Counted from the stretch's first letter, positions 25,671-35,234 are shown. The stretch: 64,000 nucleotides of DNA from CAYSRC01 sp964446385 (GCA_964446385.1 CAYUOH010000004.1:1-64000); one strand, 5' to 3'. Translations and numbers: made by a program. Notes: generated by a model from the sequence alone, not told the origin.

Positions 25671-27332
25671 ATGGAAAACATTCCCAACAACTTTATTTTT
25701 GAAATCGTTGACGAAGACCTCGCTACCGGAAACTACCCGGAAATACATACCCGTTTTCCTCCGGAACCCAATGGATATCTTCATATCGGAAGCGCAAAAG
25801 CTATATTGATTAATGCAACTGTAGCCCAGAAATACAACGGCAAGTTCAATCTCAGATATGACGATACTAACCCGAATAAGGAGGACAACGAGTATGTTCA
25901 GTCCATTGAAAGGGATCTGAAATGGCTTGGTGCCGAACCTAACGGAGGAATTTTCTACGGTTCCGATTATTTTGATAAATGCTATGAATATGCCATAAAG
26001 CTTATCAAAGCAGACAAAGCTTATGTATGCCCTCTCACTCCCGAAGAAATGAGAGAATATCGAGGTACTCTTACCGAACCCGGAAAAGACAGTCCCTTCC
26101 GCTACAGACCTGTTGAGGAAAACCTTGATCTGTTTGAGAGAATGAAGAACGGAGAGTTGCCCAACGGTACATATACTCTGCGCGCAAAAATAGATATGGC
26201 AAGCCCAAATATCAACATGCGCGACCCAGCAATTTACAGAATTAATCATACGGCTCACCACCGTCAGGGAGACAAATGGTGCATCTATCCTCTGTATGAT
26301 TTTGCTCATCCAATTCAGGACGCTCTGGAAGGAATTACACACTCCCTTTGCAGCATTGAATTCGAAAACCATCGGCCTCTATATGAGTGGGTAATCAACA
26401 ACATAGGCTTCCCTGCCCCACAGCCTAAACAGCGTGAATTTGCGCGACTGAATGTTACTTATACCGTGATGAGCAAACGTTTTCTGCGTCAGCTTGTTGA
26501 GACGAATGTTGTTGACGGATGGGATGATCCGCGAATGCCCACATTGTGCGGACTGCGTAGGAGAGGCTACACTCCATCTTCTATTAGAAACTTCGTCTGG
26601 ACTGTCGGCGTCAGCAAAGCGGACAGTATCGTTGACATAGAGCTTCTTGAGCACTGCATCCGTGACGAACTGAACATCAACGCTCAAAGACGAATTGCCG
26701 TTATGGATCCTGTTAAGCTTATTATTGATAATTATCCGGATGACAGGACGGACTTCTTTAATCTTCCAAACAATCCAAATGATGAGAATGCCGGTGTAAG
26801 GCAGGTTTCCTTTACAAAGGAACTCTTTATTGAAAAAGCTGACTTCTTTATGGCTCCCCCACCCAAGTTCCACAGACTGTATCCCGGAAACGAAGTACGT
26901 CTGATGGGTTCATACATTGTCAAATGTAAAGGAGTCGATACAAACGAAAACGGCGAAATCACTGCGATTCACTGCGACGCTGATCTTGATACCGGCTGCG
27001 GAATGCCGGCTGACGGACGCAAAATCAAGGGCACAGTTCACTGGGTTTCCGCTTCAGATTGCATTACAAAAACTTTGAAGGTATATGATCGTCTACTGAC
27101 GCTGGAAAAGGTTACAGACCTTCCCGAGGGAAAAACCTTCGGTGATTACGTCAATACCGATTCCGTAACCGAATATAACAATGCAAAACTTGAACCCTCT
27201 CTTTCAGATGTTTCACTCGACGAACGTTTCCAGTTTGTCAGAAACGGTTACTTTATTAAGGACTGCAACAACGATGACGTGTTTATCTGCATCGTTAACC
27301 TTAAAGATTCCTGGGCTAAAAATCAGAAATAG
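25671..27332 (+). CDS. glnS: glutaminyl-tRNA synthetase
   Basis: A 553-residue class I GlnRS. The HIGH-type motif is NGYLHIGSAKAI near residues 35-46 and the KMSKS-type motif is VMSKRFL. The anticodon-binding beta-barrel domain follows (RIAVMDPVKLII, then HWVSASD). ATG 25671 is preferred because AAAGG lies 10 bases before it; an in-frame ATG at 25665 is only 4 bases from the same site. Many Firmicutes lack GlnRS and use GatCAB transamidation instead, so its presence is a useful lineage marker. No T-box leader precedes it; it sits 12 bases after mnmA. Confidence 0.96.
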   Translation: MENIPNNFIFEIVDEDLATGNYPEIHTRFPPEPNGYLHIGSAKAILINATVAQKYNGKFNLRYDDTNPNKEDNEYVQSIERDLKWLGAEPNGGIFYGSDYFDKCYEYAIKLIKADKAYVCPLTPEEMREYRGTLTEPGKDSPFRYRPVEENLDLFERMKNGELPNGTYTLRAKIDMASPNINMRDPAIYRINHTAHHRQGDKWCIYPLYDFAHPIQDALEGITHSLCSIEFENHRPLYEWVINNIGFPAPQPKQREFARLNVTYTVMSKRFLRQLVETNVVDGWDDPRMPTLCGLRRRGYTPSSIRNFVWTVGVSKADSIVDIELLEHCIRDELNINAQRRIAVMDPVKLIIDNYPDDRTDFFNLPNNPNDENAGVRQVSFTKELFIEKADFFMAPPPKFHRLYPGNEVRLMGSYIVKCKGVDTNENGEITAIHCDADLDTGCGMPADGRKIKGTVHWVSASDCITKTLKVYDRLLTLEKVTDLPEGKTFGDYVNTDSVTEYNNAKLEPSLSDVSLDERFQFVRNGYFIKDCNNDDVFICIVNLKDSWAKNQK

Positions 27333-27342
27333 GAGCTATTTG

Positions 27343-29265
27343 ATGGAAAAAGAAAAATATTATATAACCACACCGATCTACTATCCTTCCGATAAGCTTC
27401 ATATAGGCCACGCTTATACAACAGTTGCCGCCGACGCAGTGGCACGTTTTAAACGAATGCAAGGTTACGATGTTATGTTTCTTACCGGTACCGATGAGCA
27501 TGGCCAGAAGATTGAAGACAAGGCTAAGGCCGCCGGAGTAACGCCCCAGAAATATGTAGATGATATCGTTGCAACTATTAAGGATCTCTGGAAGCTGATG
27601 GATATCTCATATGACAGATTCATCAGAACTACAGACGATTACCATATGGAATCGGTTCAGAAAATATTCAAGAAGCTGTATGATCAGGGCGATATCTATA
27701 AAGGTGAATATAAAGGCCTGTACTGTAAACTCTGCGAGGCTTTCTGGACCGAAAGTCAGCTTGTCGACGGAAAATGTCCGGACTGCGGCCGTGAGGTCGT
27801 CGAGGCACATGAAGAGGCCTATTTCTTCCGACTTTCCAAATATGCCGACCGTGTTCTTCAGCTATATGACAATCATCCCGATTTTCTACAGCCGGAATCC
27901 AGAATGACCGAAATGAGAGCATTCATCAATCAGGGTCTCGAAGATCTCTGTGTTTCCAGAACCTCATTTACATGGGGTGTTCCTGTGGATTTCGATCCCG
28001 GACATATTGTATATGTTTGGGTTGACGCGCTTACCAACTACATCACCGCTCTCGGATATGACAACGAAAAATATAACGACTACGACAGATACTGGCCCGC
28101 CGATGTTCATCTGATGGCAAAAGAAATAGTACGTTTCCACTCCATTATCTGGCCTGCTTTGCTTATGGCACTTGATCTTCCTCTTCCGAAGAAAGTCTTC
28201 GGACACGGCTGGCTGCTTCTTGACGGAGGTAAGATGAGCAAGAGCAAAGGCAATGTTGTGGATCCCGTTATTCTTTGCGATAGATACGGTGTAGATGCTA
28301 TCCGTTATTATCTGATGCGTGAAATCCCTTTCGGCAGAGACGGAAACTTCAGCAACGAGAACCTTATCGGACGTATTAATTCCGATCTTGCCAACGATCT
28401 CGGCAACCTTCTCAGCAGAACTGTATCCATGGTCGAGAAATATTTCGACGGCACTCTCCCCGATGTTTTATGCCCCGGTGAGCATGACGACGTCCTGATA
28501 GAGATGTGTAATTCTCTGTACGGAAACGTTTGCGAAAACATCGATTCCATGATGCTTCCGAATGCCGTACAGGAGATATTCAAAGTAGTATCCCGTGCTA
28601 ATAAATACATTGATGAGACCTGTCCCTGGGTTCTTGCAAAAAATGTAGAGCAGAATGAAAGACTGGCAACAGTGCTTTACAACCTTTGTGAGTCATTAAG
28701 AATAGTATCCGTTCTTATTGCTCCCTTTATACCATATACTGCGCCTAAAATTCAGGCGGCTATCGGAGCACAAGGAGCTCTGACAGAGCTTGATTCCCTT
28801 ACATTCGGAACAATGCCCCGTTCAGTTACTGTAACAAAAACTGACGCTCTGTTCCCCAGACTCGACCTTGTAAAGGAGCTCAGCGAGCTTGATGAGATTT
28901 CTGCCAAAGCATCCGCACCCGCTCACAAACGCGAGGAGATGCCCGAAATCGATATCGAACAATTTATGCAGACAGAGCTGAGGGTATGCAGAGTAGTATC
29001 CTGTGAAAAGGTAAATAAATCCGACAAACTTCTGAGGCTTGTCCTTTTCGACGGATTTGAGGAGCGTCAGGTTGTTTCAGGAATCGCCCAGTGGTACCAG
29101 CCTGAAGAGCTTATCGGTAAAAAACTTATAGCAGTCTGCAACCTTAAGAAAGCAATGCTTCGCGGTGTTGAAAGCGACGGTATGATTCTTGCCGCCGATT
29201 CGAACGACGAGGCGAAGGTCGTTTTTGTTGATGACAGTATCCCCGAGGGAGCAAGAATAAAATAA
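27343..29265 (+). CDS. metG: methionyl-tRNA synthetase
   Basis: A 640-residue MetRS with the C-terminal dimerisation/tRNA-binding domain (EMAP-like, IDIEQFMQTELRVCRVVSCEKV onward). HIGH is at residues 20-23 and KMSKS at 297-301. The zinc knuckle has Cys128, Cys131, Cys145 and Cys148. The open frame extends 54 codons further upstream inside glnS, but the ATG at 27343 has AGGAG 7 bases before it and gives the canonical N-terminus YYITTPIYYPSDKLHIGHAY. The stop overlaps the tatD ATG by one base. Confidence 0.97.
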   Translation: MEKEKYYITTPIYYPSDKLHIGHAYTTVAADAVARFKRMQGYDVMFLTGTDEHGQKIEDKAKAAGVTPQKYVDDIVATIKDLWKLMDISYDRFIRTTDDYHMESVQKIFKKLYDQGDIYKGEYKGLYCKLCEAFWTESQLVDGKCPDCGREVVEAHEEAYFFRLSKYADRVLQLYDNHPDFLQPESRMTEMRAFINQGLEDLCVSRTSFTWGVPVDFDPGHIVYVWVDALTNYITALGYDNEKYNDYDRYWPADVHLMAKEIVRFHSIIWPALLMALDLPLPKKVFGHGWLLLDGGKMSKSKGNVVDPVILCDRYGVDAIRYYLMREIPFGRDGNFSNENLIGRINSDLANDLGNLLSRTVSMVEKYFDGTLPDVLCPGEHDDVLIEMCNSLYGNVCENIDSMMLPNAVQEIFKVVSRANKYIDETCPWVLAKNVEQNERLATVLYNLCESLRIVSVLIAPFIPYTAPKIQAAIGAQGALTELDSLTFGTMPRSVTVTKTDALFPRLDLVKELSELDEISAKASAPAHKREEMPEIDIEQFMQTELRVCRVVSCEKVNKSDKLLRLVLFDGFEERQVVSGIAQWYQPEELIGKKLIAVCNLKKAMLRGVESDGMILAADSNDEAKVVFVDDSIPEGARIK

Positions 29266-30041
29266 TGACATACTGCGGTATCTTTGATACTCATGCTCAT
29301 TATGATGATGAAATGTACGGAGACAATCGGGCCGACTGTCTCCGTACACAATTTAATGAGGGAGTAAAATATATAATCAACTGTGGAAGCAACATTGAAT
29401 CTTCCAAAAAATCTGTTGAGCTTGCGTGTAGTTTTCCGGGTGTTTACGCCGCTGTGGGCATTCATCCCGAATATAGCAAGGAATGTGCAGACAACTGCCT
29501 TGAGATTATAAAGGACTTGGCTAAAAAGGATAAAGTCGTTGCGATAGGTGAAATAGGTCTTGATTATCATTACGATATGGATCGGGACTTACAGAAAAAG
29601 CTTTTTCATGAACAGCTTGCACTGGCAAATATCCTTGGAATGCCTGTTGAAATACATGATAGGGATGCACACGGAGATATATTCGAAGCAGTCAGGAAAT
29701 TTAAGCCTTCCGGGACAATTCACCGTTTTTCCGGGTCACCAGAGAGCGCACAGGAAATGACTTTAAAATACGGAATGTTTTTAGGGATCGGCGGTGCAGT
29801 GACGTACAAAAACTCTAAAAAGGAAAGAGAAACCGTAAAAGTAGTTCCTATAGAAAAAATCCTTCTTGAGACTGACTGCCCCTACCAGGCACCAGTTCCT
29901 TTCAGAGGAACGACCTGTGTTTCATCAATGGTTTCGTACGTGGCGGAAGAAATCTCCGAAATTAAGGGAGACATTTCCCCTCAGGAAGTAATTGACATAA
30001 CCGCTCAGAATGCGAAAAGGTTATTTAAAATAAATGAATAA
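29265..30041 (+). CDS. TatD-family deoxyribonuclease
   Basis: A 258-residue TatD/YcfH-type metal-dependent hydrolase (TIM barrel). The metal site begins FDTHAHYDD (His10, His12). It continues with GEIGLDYHYD (Glu), then EIHDRDAH, then HRFSGS, and closes with LLETDCPYQAP. Family members are 3'-5' exonucleases acting on DNA or damaged ends. The metG-tatD order is widely conserved. It shares one base with metG and overlaps the AlaX-like gene by 8 bases. Confidence 0.93.
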   Translation: MTYCGIFDTHAHYDDEMYGDNRADCLRTQFNEGVKYIINCGSNIESSKKSVELACSFPGVYAAVGIHPEYSKECADNCLEIIKDLAKKDKVVAIGEIGLDYHYDMDRDLQKKLFHEQLALANILGMPVEIHDRDAHGDIFEAVRKFKPSGTIHRFSGSPESAQEMTLKYGMFLGIGGAVTYKNSKKERETVKVVPIEKILLETDCPYQAPVPFRGTTCVSSMVSYVAEEISEIKGDISPQEVIDITAQNAKRLFKINE

Positions 30042-31176
30042 AGAAGCGCTGTTCTATCAGAATTCATATTGTTTTGAATTTAGGGCAAAAGTACTGTCGT
30101 GTGTTCCTGCAGGAGGTAAGTATGAAGTCAGGCTCGATTCTTCATATTTCTATCCGACAGGAGGCGGACAGCCGTGTGACAGAGGGTTTATTGAAGGAGC
30201 CGATGTAACTGACGTTTTTGAAAAAGACGAAGAAATATTTCATCTCCTGGATTCCCCTGTTGAATCAGGTAAAGAAGTCAGATGTGAAATAGATAAGGAA
30301 TACAGACTGACATTTATGCGCAGTCATTCCGGTGAACATATTTTCTCAGGGTATCTGCATAAATTAACGGGTGCTGACAATATTGGTTTTCATATGAATC
30401 AGCACCTGATTACAATCGATTTCAGCTGTGAAATCGATGATAATCAACTTTCCGAAGCTGAACTGCTGACAAATAAAACAATTCTCGAAAACATCGGAAT
30501 ACTCTGTTACTTTCCTTCTGATGCAGAGATTGACAAAATCAGCTACAGACAGAAAAAGGAACTTAACGGACCCATAAGACTCGTCGAGGTTCCCGGTGTA
30601 GATATATGTGCATGCTGTGGTCTACATGTGGCTAAAAGCAGCGAGATATGCCTGGTGAAAGTAGTATCATATCAGAAATACAAAACCGGTTGCCGTATTC
30701 AGCTTGCTGCCGGCTTCCCTGCTATGAATATGTTTTTTACCGGATACAAACAGCTGCAAACAATATCCGGATTGACATCAAAGCCTGTTTTAGAGGTATC
30801 CTCCGGGGTTTTGGGACTAAAGAATGATATAGAAACCCTTAAAGCCAATATTTTATCAATTAAGAACAAATATCTGGAGATTTTGGGCGATAATCCGGAA
30901 ATAATCAACGGCGTTTCCTATGCCTGCCTTGTTGATGGCTCCTCTGCTGATCTCATAACTCTCTGCAACGTACTCAAAAAACATGCTTGCGCTGCAGTTG
31001 CACTCTCTCAAAGTGGTGAGGATATATGCTATATTTGTATCTCTGCAGGAGATGAAAAAATAAAGGATCTGATTAACACAATTGCCGCCTGCTATACTGT
31101 CAAAGGCGGCGGCAGAAACGGCATGTATCAGGGTTGGGTACAAACTAATGCAGACAAGATTAAAAGGATATTATAA
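30034..31176 (+). CDS. AlaX-like alanyl-tRNA editing protein
   Basis: A 380-residue protein equal to the editing and C-terminal parts of alanyl-tRNA synthetase without the aminoacylation domain. Zinc ligands His98 and His102 are in SHSGEHIFSG, and a Cys-x3-His pair is in CACCGLHVA. YFYPTGGGQPCD and GGGRNGMYQGW mark the two ends. The C-terminal region is DHHA1-like. Such free-standing proteins hydrolyse Ser- or Gly-mischarged tRNA-Ala. It closes the mnmA-glnS-metG-tatD operon, so the whole unit serves tRNA charging fidelity. Confidence 0.88.
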   Translation: MNKEALFYQNSYCFEFRAKVLSCVPAGGKYEVRLDSSYFYPTGGGQPCDRGFIEGADVTDVFEKDEEIFHLLDSPVESGKEVRCEIDKEYRLTFMRSHSGEHIFSGYLHKLTGADNIGFHMNQHLITIDFSCEIDDNQLSEAELLTNKTILENIGILCYFPSDAEIDKISYRQKKELNGPIRLVEVPGVDICACCGLHVAKSSEICLVKVVSYQKYKTGCRIQLAAGFPAMNMFFTGYKQLQTISGLTSKPVLEVSSGVLGLKNDIETLKANILSIKNKYLEILGDNPEIINGVSYACLVDGSSADLITLCNVLKKHACAAVALSQSGEDICYICISAGDEKIKDLINTIAACYTVKGGGRNGMYQGWVQTNADKIKRIL

Positions 31177-31180
31177 ACAG

Positions 31181-31216
31181 AAGAAGGATTCCCGTTTTAC
31201 AAGGAATCCTTCTTTT
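31181..31216 (+). terminator. terminator of the rnhA-alaX operon
   Basis: AAGAAGGATTCC (31181-31192) pairs with GGAATCCTTCTT (31203-31214), 12 bp, followed by a short T-rich run (TTCTTTTC counting the stem end). The 3' half lies inside the convergent trmB coding sequence, whose stop codon is in the loop. Confidence 0.75.
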
Positions 31217-31868
31217 CTGCTATAATGCAGCATATTTTTTGCCCCAAAGATAAATACATCTGCTCGTGCTCGGTCAGAACGGTATCTGTGGGGATACCAT
31301 CCTTATACAGGTCATCAGTCTGAAAACTGATACTGAAATCACTGCTTTTAAAATATTCAAGCGAATCCTTGTACAGAGAATAGTCGTCTGTTTTGAATTT
31401 AATAAATCCGCCCGGGACAGTTACTTTGGAATACTGAGCAAGCTGTCGCGTATATGTCAGACGCCTTTTTTTATGAGGTACCTTTGACCATGGATTGGGA
31501 AAGTTGATATAAAAACCGGTAATGGAATCGCCTTCGGAGAAAACAAGATTAAATCTGTTGATATCAAATGCGGTTAACAGAAGATTTTCTACGGATCTTC
31601 CCGCATCGTCAAAATCCTTGTGGATATTTCTGCGCGCAACGCCTAGAATATCGCTTTTTATATCAATGGCGATATAGTTACAGTCAGGATTTCTCAAGGC
31701 CATCGGGGAAACGAATCTGCCTTTTCCGCAGCCAAGCTCAAGAAACAGAGGATTTTCGGGATGAATAAACTGAGTGTTCCAGTGTCCATTCACGGGAAAA
31801 GGATCATTTACATGATACGGACAAAGCTCCAACTCAGGCTTAGCCCATTTTTTTCGACGAATTCTCAA
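31197..31868 (-). CDS. trmB: tRNA (guanine-N7-)-methyltransferase
   Basis: A 223-residue TrmB. It methylates G46 in the tRNA variable loop. The SAM motif is FLELGCGKGRFV (about 42-53), NYIAIDIKSD follows, and the family signature INFPNPWSKVPHKKRRL is complete. It starts 4 bases inside the end of the upstream membrane-protein gene, so the two are coupled. Its last codons form part of the alaX terminator. Confidence 0.95.
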   Translation of the reverse strand: MRIRRKKWAKPELELCPYHVNDPFPVNGHWNTQFIHPENPLFLELGCGKGRFVSPMALRNPDCNYIAIDIKSDILGVARRNIHKDFDDAGRSVENLLLTAFDINRFNLVFSEGDSITGFYINFPNPWSKVPHKKRRLTYTRQLAQYSKVTVPGGFIKFKTDDYSLYKDSLEYFKSSDFSISFQTDDLYKDGIPTDTVLTEHEQMYLSLGQKICCIIAEKKDSL

Positions 31869-32815
31869 GCGATCTTCTCCTCAATAATCCTGACATTTGA
31901 TATATGTCTTAGTTTAAATGAAAAGGTCAAAGAGAATGCTATTCCCAAAAGAAGGAACAGAACGCCGGTATAGACTTGACCCGAAATAAAGGGGTTGTTC
32001 GAACCTATTTCGGTCCTGAAATAATTCTCAGAATATGAAAGAAGCTGCCCGACGGTAAAGGTATATCCGTCTGAGTACCACCTAATACCGATCTCGGCCG
32101 ATAGAAGACCTGCTAATGAGATTACAAAAAACATGACTGGAATCACTATTATAAGAGCCGCCATAAATCCAGACGGTTTTCCTCCGAAAAGCATAAACCC
32201 GTACATCAGTAGAACCGGAATAAAGAAAAGAATCCAGGAGCACAGGTAACCCCGGTATGCAGCGAACAGATAACCTGACAAAGCGATAAGGCCGAACAGA
32301 ACAGCTCCAACCATTCCCGAAATCGGATGACCTTTTGCAGAGGCAGGTGTTTTCTCAGCTGGGTTGTTCTTAAGAATCATGGCACATTCATTATCTACGT
32401 GATGAACGTGATACCCTGTCCGGACATATTTTCCTTCATCAGTTACATTATTACCACAGTTCCCGCAGATAGTCCTTATAATATCGGGACAGGGGCCGAG
32501 CTCTGCGAGAAATTCCGACATGAATGAAATCATCTTTTTGAATGAAACCGGGTTAAAAAACAAGGATATCCCCGATGAATTAATGCTGTAGGCGGTAATA
32601 CGGGATTCGTCAGTGCGTTCATGAATGTAGTCCTTTATGGAATCATATAAATCGCGACTGAAAGAATATACGGGTATTTCAACAAAAAGCTCATAGCTTT
32701 TGCTGTGATATGAGATGCTTACAAGATAGTTTTCGATATATCCGTAATATACGCCGTCACAGAATTTAAAACCCGATTCTTTTATTGGCGTCTTCATTTT
32801 TATTCCAAGAAACAT
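31865..32815 (-). CDS. membrane protein with N-terminal Zn-type motif
   Basis: A 316-residue protein of unrecognised family. A soluble N-terminal part of about 145 residues ends in a metal-site-like cluster, CGNCG followed by GYHVHHVDNEC. Four hydrophobic segments follow (about 160-185, 190-210, 218-245 and near 285-305) and a short basic tail. ATG 32815 is chosen because GGAG lies 6 bases upstream; an in-frame ATG at 32827 overlaps that site. It is coupled to trmB by a 4-base overlap and is divergent from rlmD. No function can be assigned. Confidence 0.8.
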   Translation of the reverse strand: MFLGIKMKTPIKESGFKFCDGVYYGYIENYLVSISYHSKSYELFVEIPVYSFSRDLYDSIKDYIHERTDESRITAYSINSSGISLFFNPVSFKKMISFMSEFLAELGPCPDIIRTICGNCGNNVTDEGKYVRTGYHVHHVDNECAMILKNNPAEKTPASAKGHPISGMVGAVLFGLIALSGYLFAAYRGYLCSWILFFIPVLLMYGFMLFGGKPSGFMAALIIVIPVMFFVISLAGLLSAEIGIRWYSDGYTFTVGQLLSYSENYFRTEIGSNNPFISGQVYTGVLFLLLGIAFSLTFSFKLRHISNVRIIEEKIA

Positions 32816-32879
32816 TATAATCTCCATAGGTGTTTTTATAATTTTATTACTTAAAGTGTTTTAAGGCAATTATTAAAAT

Positions 32880-34232
32880 ATGATAAAAAACGAAATAGTA
32901 AGATGTAAGATAAGCTCCTTATCAAACGACGGTAATGCGGTGGCGAAACACGACGGTGAAACCGTGTTCGTTCCTTTTGGGGTTCCCGGAGATACAGCCG
33001 ATATCAGAATAGTCAAGGTAATGAAAAATTACTGTTTCGGGATTATCTCTGAAATAACAGAACCTTCGGAATACCGGATACCTTCCGACTGCCCACATTT
33101 TACAAAATGCGGAGGCTGCAGTTTCAGAACAGTCAGTTACTCTCAGGAGCTGATTCAGAAGAAGCAGTTTGTAGAGAATGCAATCAAGAGAATCGGAAAG
33201 ATTGACGCTGTTGTTGATGATGTTTTCCCGTGTAATTTTGACGGGTACAGAAACAAAGCACAGTTTCCTGTTATGACCTGTGAGGATGGTAGCATATCCT
33301 TCGGATTTTTCTACCAGAGAAGCCACAGGATAACGGAACTGAAGAGCTGCAGAATAATCCCGCCGGAGTTTTCCGATATTGCAAAGACTATCTGCGAGTT
33401 TTATTCGGATAAAAAGGCAACTGTGTACAGTGAAAAAACCGGTCACGGCCTTTTGAGGCACCTGTTTTTCAGAAAAGCCTCCTATGACGGAGGAATACAG
33501 GTATGTATAGTAATTAACGGAAATACACTCCCATTATCCGATGAAATAGTGACTCTCCTGACGGAGAAATATTCAGACATAAAAAGCATTTCTTATAATA
33601 TCAACAGAGAAAATACCAACGTTATTCTAGGGAAAAAGACCGTTGCTGTTTACGGTGAAGAAAGACTTAAGGATTATATCTGCGGAGTACCGGTATATCT
33701 CTCCCCCGCTTCTTTTTTTCAGGTGAATCATTACACCGCGGAGGCTATATACAGAAAGGTGGCCGAACTTCTGCCGGAAAACTGCGAAAATCTTCTTGAT
33801 CTTTACTGCGGAGCCGGGACAATAGGTCTCTCGGTGTCAGACAGGACAAAGCATCTTACAGGAATAGAAATTATCGAACCTTCCGTAAAAAGCGCTGTAA
33901 ATGCTGCGAAGGAAATGGGGCTGGATACCTGTGAATTTATATGCGATGATGCTGGAAAAGCAGTAGACAGACTGATTGAAAAGGGTAAATCATTTGACGC
34001 GGTAATACTTGACCCTCCGCGTAAAGGATGCTCTGCCGAAACGATTGAAAATGTTCTGAAACTGAATCCTGGTTACATAATAATGGTGTCCTGCAATCCT
34101 GCAACTCTGGCCAGAGATATAGCTGTTTTCAAAGAAAACGGTTATTCAATCGGAACTTTGTATCCATATGATATGTTTCCGCGAACCAGCCACGTTGAGA
34201 CGGTGGTATTGATGTCAAGGGTTGAGAAGTGA
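32880..34232 (+). CDS. rlmD: 23S rRNA (uracil-C5)-methyltransferase, RumA/RlmD family
   Basis: A 450-residue TRAM-domain methyltransferase of the RumA/RlmCD type, which makes m5U in 23S rRNA. An N-terminal TRAM barrel spans about residues 1-60. The 4Fe-4S cluster cysteines lie in CPHFTKCGGCSF. The Rossmann domain has LLDLYCGAGTIGLS, ILDPPRKGCS and the catalytic Cys in MVSCNPATLARD. No Shine-Dalgarno site stands close to the ATG. It marks the last core gene before the accessory island. Which uridine(s) it modifies cannot be told from sequence. Confidence 0.93.
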   Translation: MIKNEIVRCKISSLSNDGNAVAKHDGETVFVPFGVPGDTADIRIVKVMKNYCFGIISEITEPSEYRIPSDCPHFTKCGGCSFRTVSYSQELIQKKQFVENAIKRIGKIDAVVDDVFPCNFDGYRNKAQFPVMTCEDGSISFGFFYQRSHRITELKSCRIIPPEFSDIAKTICEFYSDKKATVYSEKTGHGLLRHLFFRKASYDGGIQVCIVINGNTLPLSDEIVTLLTEKYSDIKSISYNINRENTNVILGKKTVAVYGEERLKDYICGVPVYLSPASFFQVNHYTAEAIYRKVAELLPENCENLLDLYCGAGTIGLSVSDRTKHLTGIEIIEPSVKSAVNAAKEMGLDTCEFICDDAGKAVDRLIEKGKSFDAVILDPPRKGCSAETIENVLKLNPGYIIMVSCNPATLARDIAVFKENGYSIGTLYPYDMFPRTSHVETVVLMSRVEK

Positions 34233-34521
34233 GTGTGTGGAAAGTCCAGTATTCAAGCCATTTGATGTTTTTGAGTTCGAAATCAGAGCGTTGAAAATAT
34301 GATTTTTTAGCTTCGAGGGAACATATCGAAACAAGTCTTAAACCCAGTGACAGAGCGATTTAGATGTCAGTGGTTGGTGAGTGGTCAGGATCGATGTTTT
34401 GGGTTTTTAGGGCTTGCTGAGTGGTCGATTTAGATGTTTTTCAGTTTTTGCCTGGGTCGAGAGAACAGGTTGGATGTTGGTCATAGTAAGCCGTTTACAT
34501 CGACAGATGGAGGTGTAAATA
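34233..34521. repeat. non-coding spacer with short direct repeats at island edge
   Basis: No gene is evident in 289 bases. CGATTTAGATGT occurs at 34356-34367 and 34426-34437 (70 bases apart), and TGAGTGGTC at 34378-34386 and 34418-34426. The texture (GT-rich, repeated GATGTTTT) differs from the neighbours. It lies exactly between rlmD and the first accessory gene, as would be expected of a former insertion junction. Confidence 0.5.
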
Positions 34522-34899
34522 ATGACGGAGATTGAAAGAGCTCAATTCTTCAATAAAATGCCACAGGCGCTTCCGCTATATTTGACTTTTGAAAAAATGA
34601 TTCGTGTGAAGTATCCAGATATTAAAATCAAGATTCAAAAGTCTCAAATCTCGATTTCAAATAAACATGGATTTGCCTATGTATGGTTGCCAATTCGCAA
34701 GATGAAGAACCGATCGGATGTATATATTGTTATATCATTTGGGCTGCCATACAAATTGGATTCATCTCGTATTGTACAGTCGACAGAGCCATATCCTAAC
34801 AGATGGACCCATCATGTAATAATCCAGGATAAAAATGAAATTGATTCTGAACTGTTGAATTGGATTAAAGAAGCTTATGAATTTGCCATGAATAAGTGA
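34522..34899 (+). CDS. DUF5655-like protein
   Basis: A 125-residue soluble protein. The pattern is typical of DUF5655: a beta-strand-rich core IKIQKSQISISNKHGFAYVWLP, then HHVIIQDKNEIDSELLNWIKEAYEFA at the end. No catalytic motif is known. GGAGGTG lies 7 bases before the ATG. It leads a set of small proteins of unknown function (DUF1905, membrane, DUF1801, DUF2200) that often travel together in Firmicutes accessory regions. Confidence 0.8.
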   Translation: MTEIERAQFFNKMPQALPLYLTFEKMIRVKYPDIKIKIQKSQISISNKHGFAYVWLPIRKMKNRSDVYIVISFGLPYKLDSSRIVQSTEPYPNRWTHHVIIQDKNEIDSELLNWIKEAYEFAMNK

Positions 34900-34958
34900 A
34901 CCAAAAATTTAATTGATATTCCAGTATAAATTCTCAATGTAGAAAGTAGGGAGTGATT

Positions 34959-35234
34959 ATGGGCAAGGTATATGAATTTAAGGCGGAGATCAAAAAAGTA
35001 CCGGATATCGACGGCGCATATATTGAGATCCCTTTTGACGTAAAAGCGGAATTTGGAAAAGGCCGAGTGCCTGTTACAGCTACTTTCGATGGAGAGCCAT
35101 ACGAAGGAAGTCTGGTTAAAATGAAAACACCGTGTCATATTATTGGTATTAGGAAAGAAATTCGAGCGAAAATCAGCAAACAGCCGGGTGATATAATAAA
35201 GGTTACCATTCAAGAGAGAGAGAACTTAAAATGA
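34959..35234 (+). CDS. DUF1905-domain protein
   Basis: A 91-residue single-domain protein matching DUF1905: KVYEFKAEIKKVPDIDGAYIEIPFDV, then GRVPVTATFDGEPYEGSL, and PCHIIGIRKEIRAKISKQPGD at the C-terminus. A small beta-barrel fold is expected; function is unknown. ATG 34959 is chosen because GGGAG is 5-6 bases upstream; an in-frame GTG at 34953 would lie on that site. It overlaps the following membrane-protein gene by 4 bases. Confidence 0.88.
   Translation: MGKVYEFKAEIKKVPDIDGAYIEIPFDVKAEFGKGRVPVTATFDGEPYEGSLVKMKTPCHIIGIRKEIRAKISKQPGDIIKVTIQERENLK

Noticed and set aside
27181..27342. N-terminal extension of metG inside glnS
   Set aside because: The ATG at 27343 has a good ribosome site and gives the conserved N-terminus; the extension is low-complexity and overlaps glnS in another frame.
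34350..34440. Two copies of a 12-base repeat considered as a CRISPR array
   Set aside because: Only two short copies, unequal context and no cas genes in the window.
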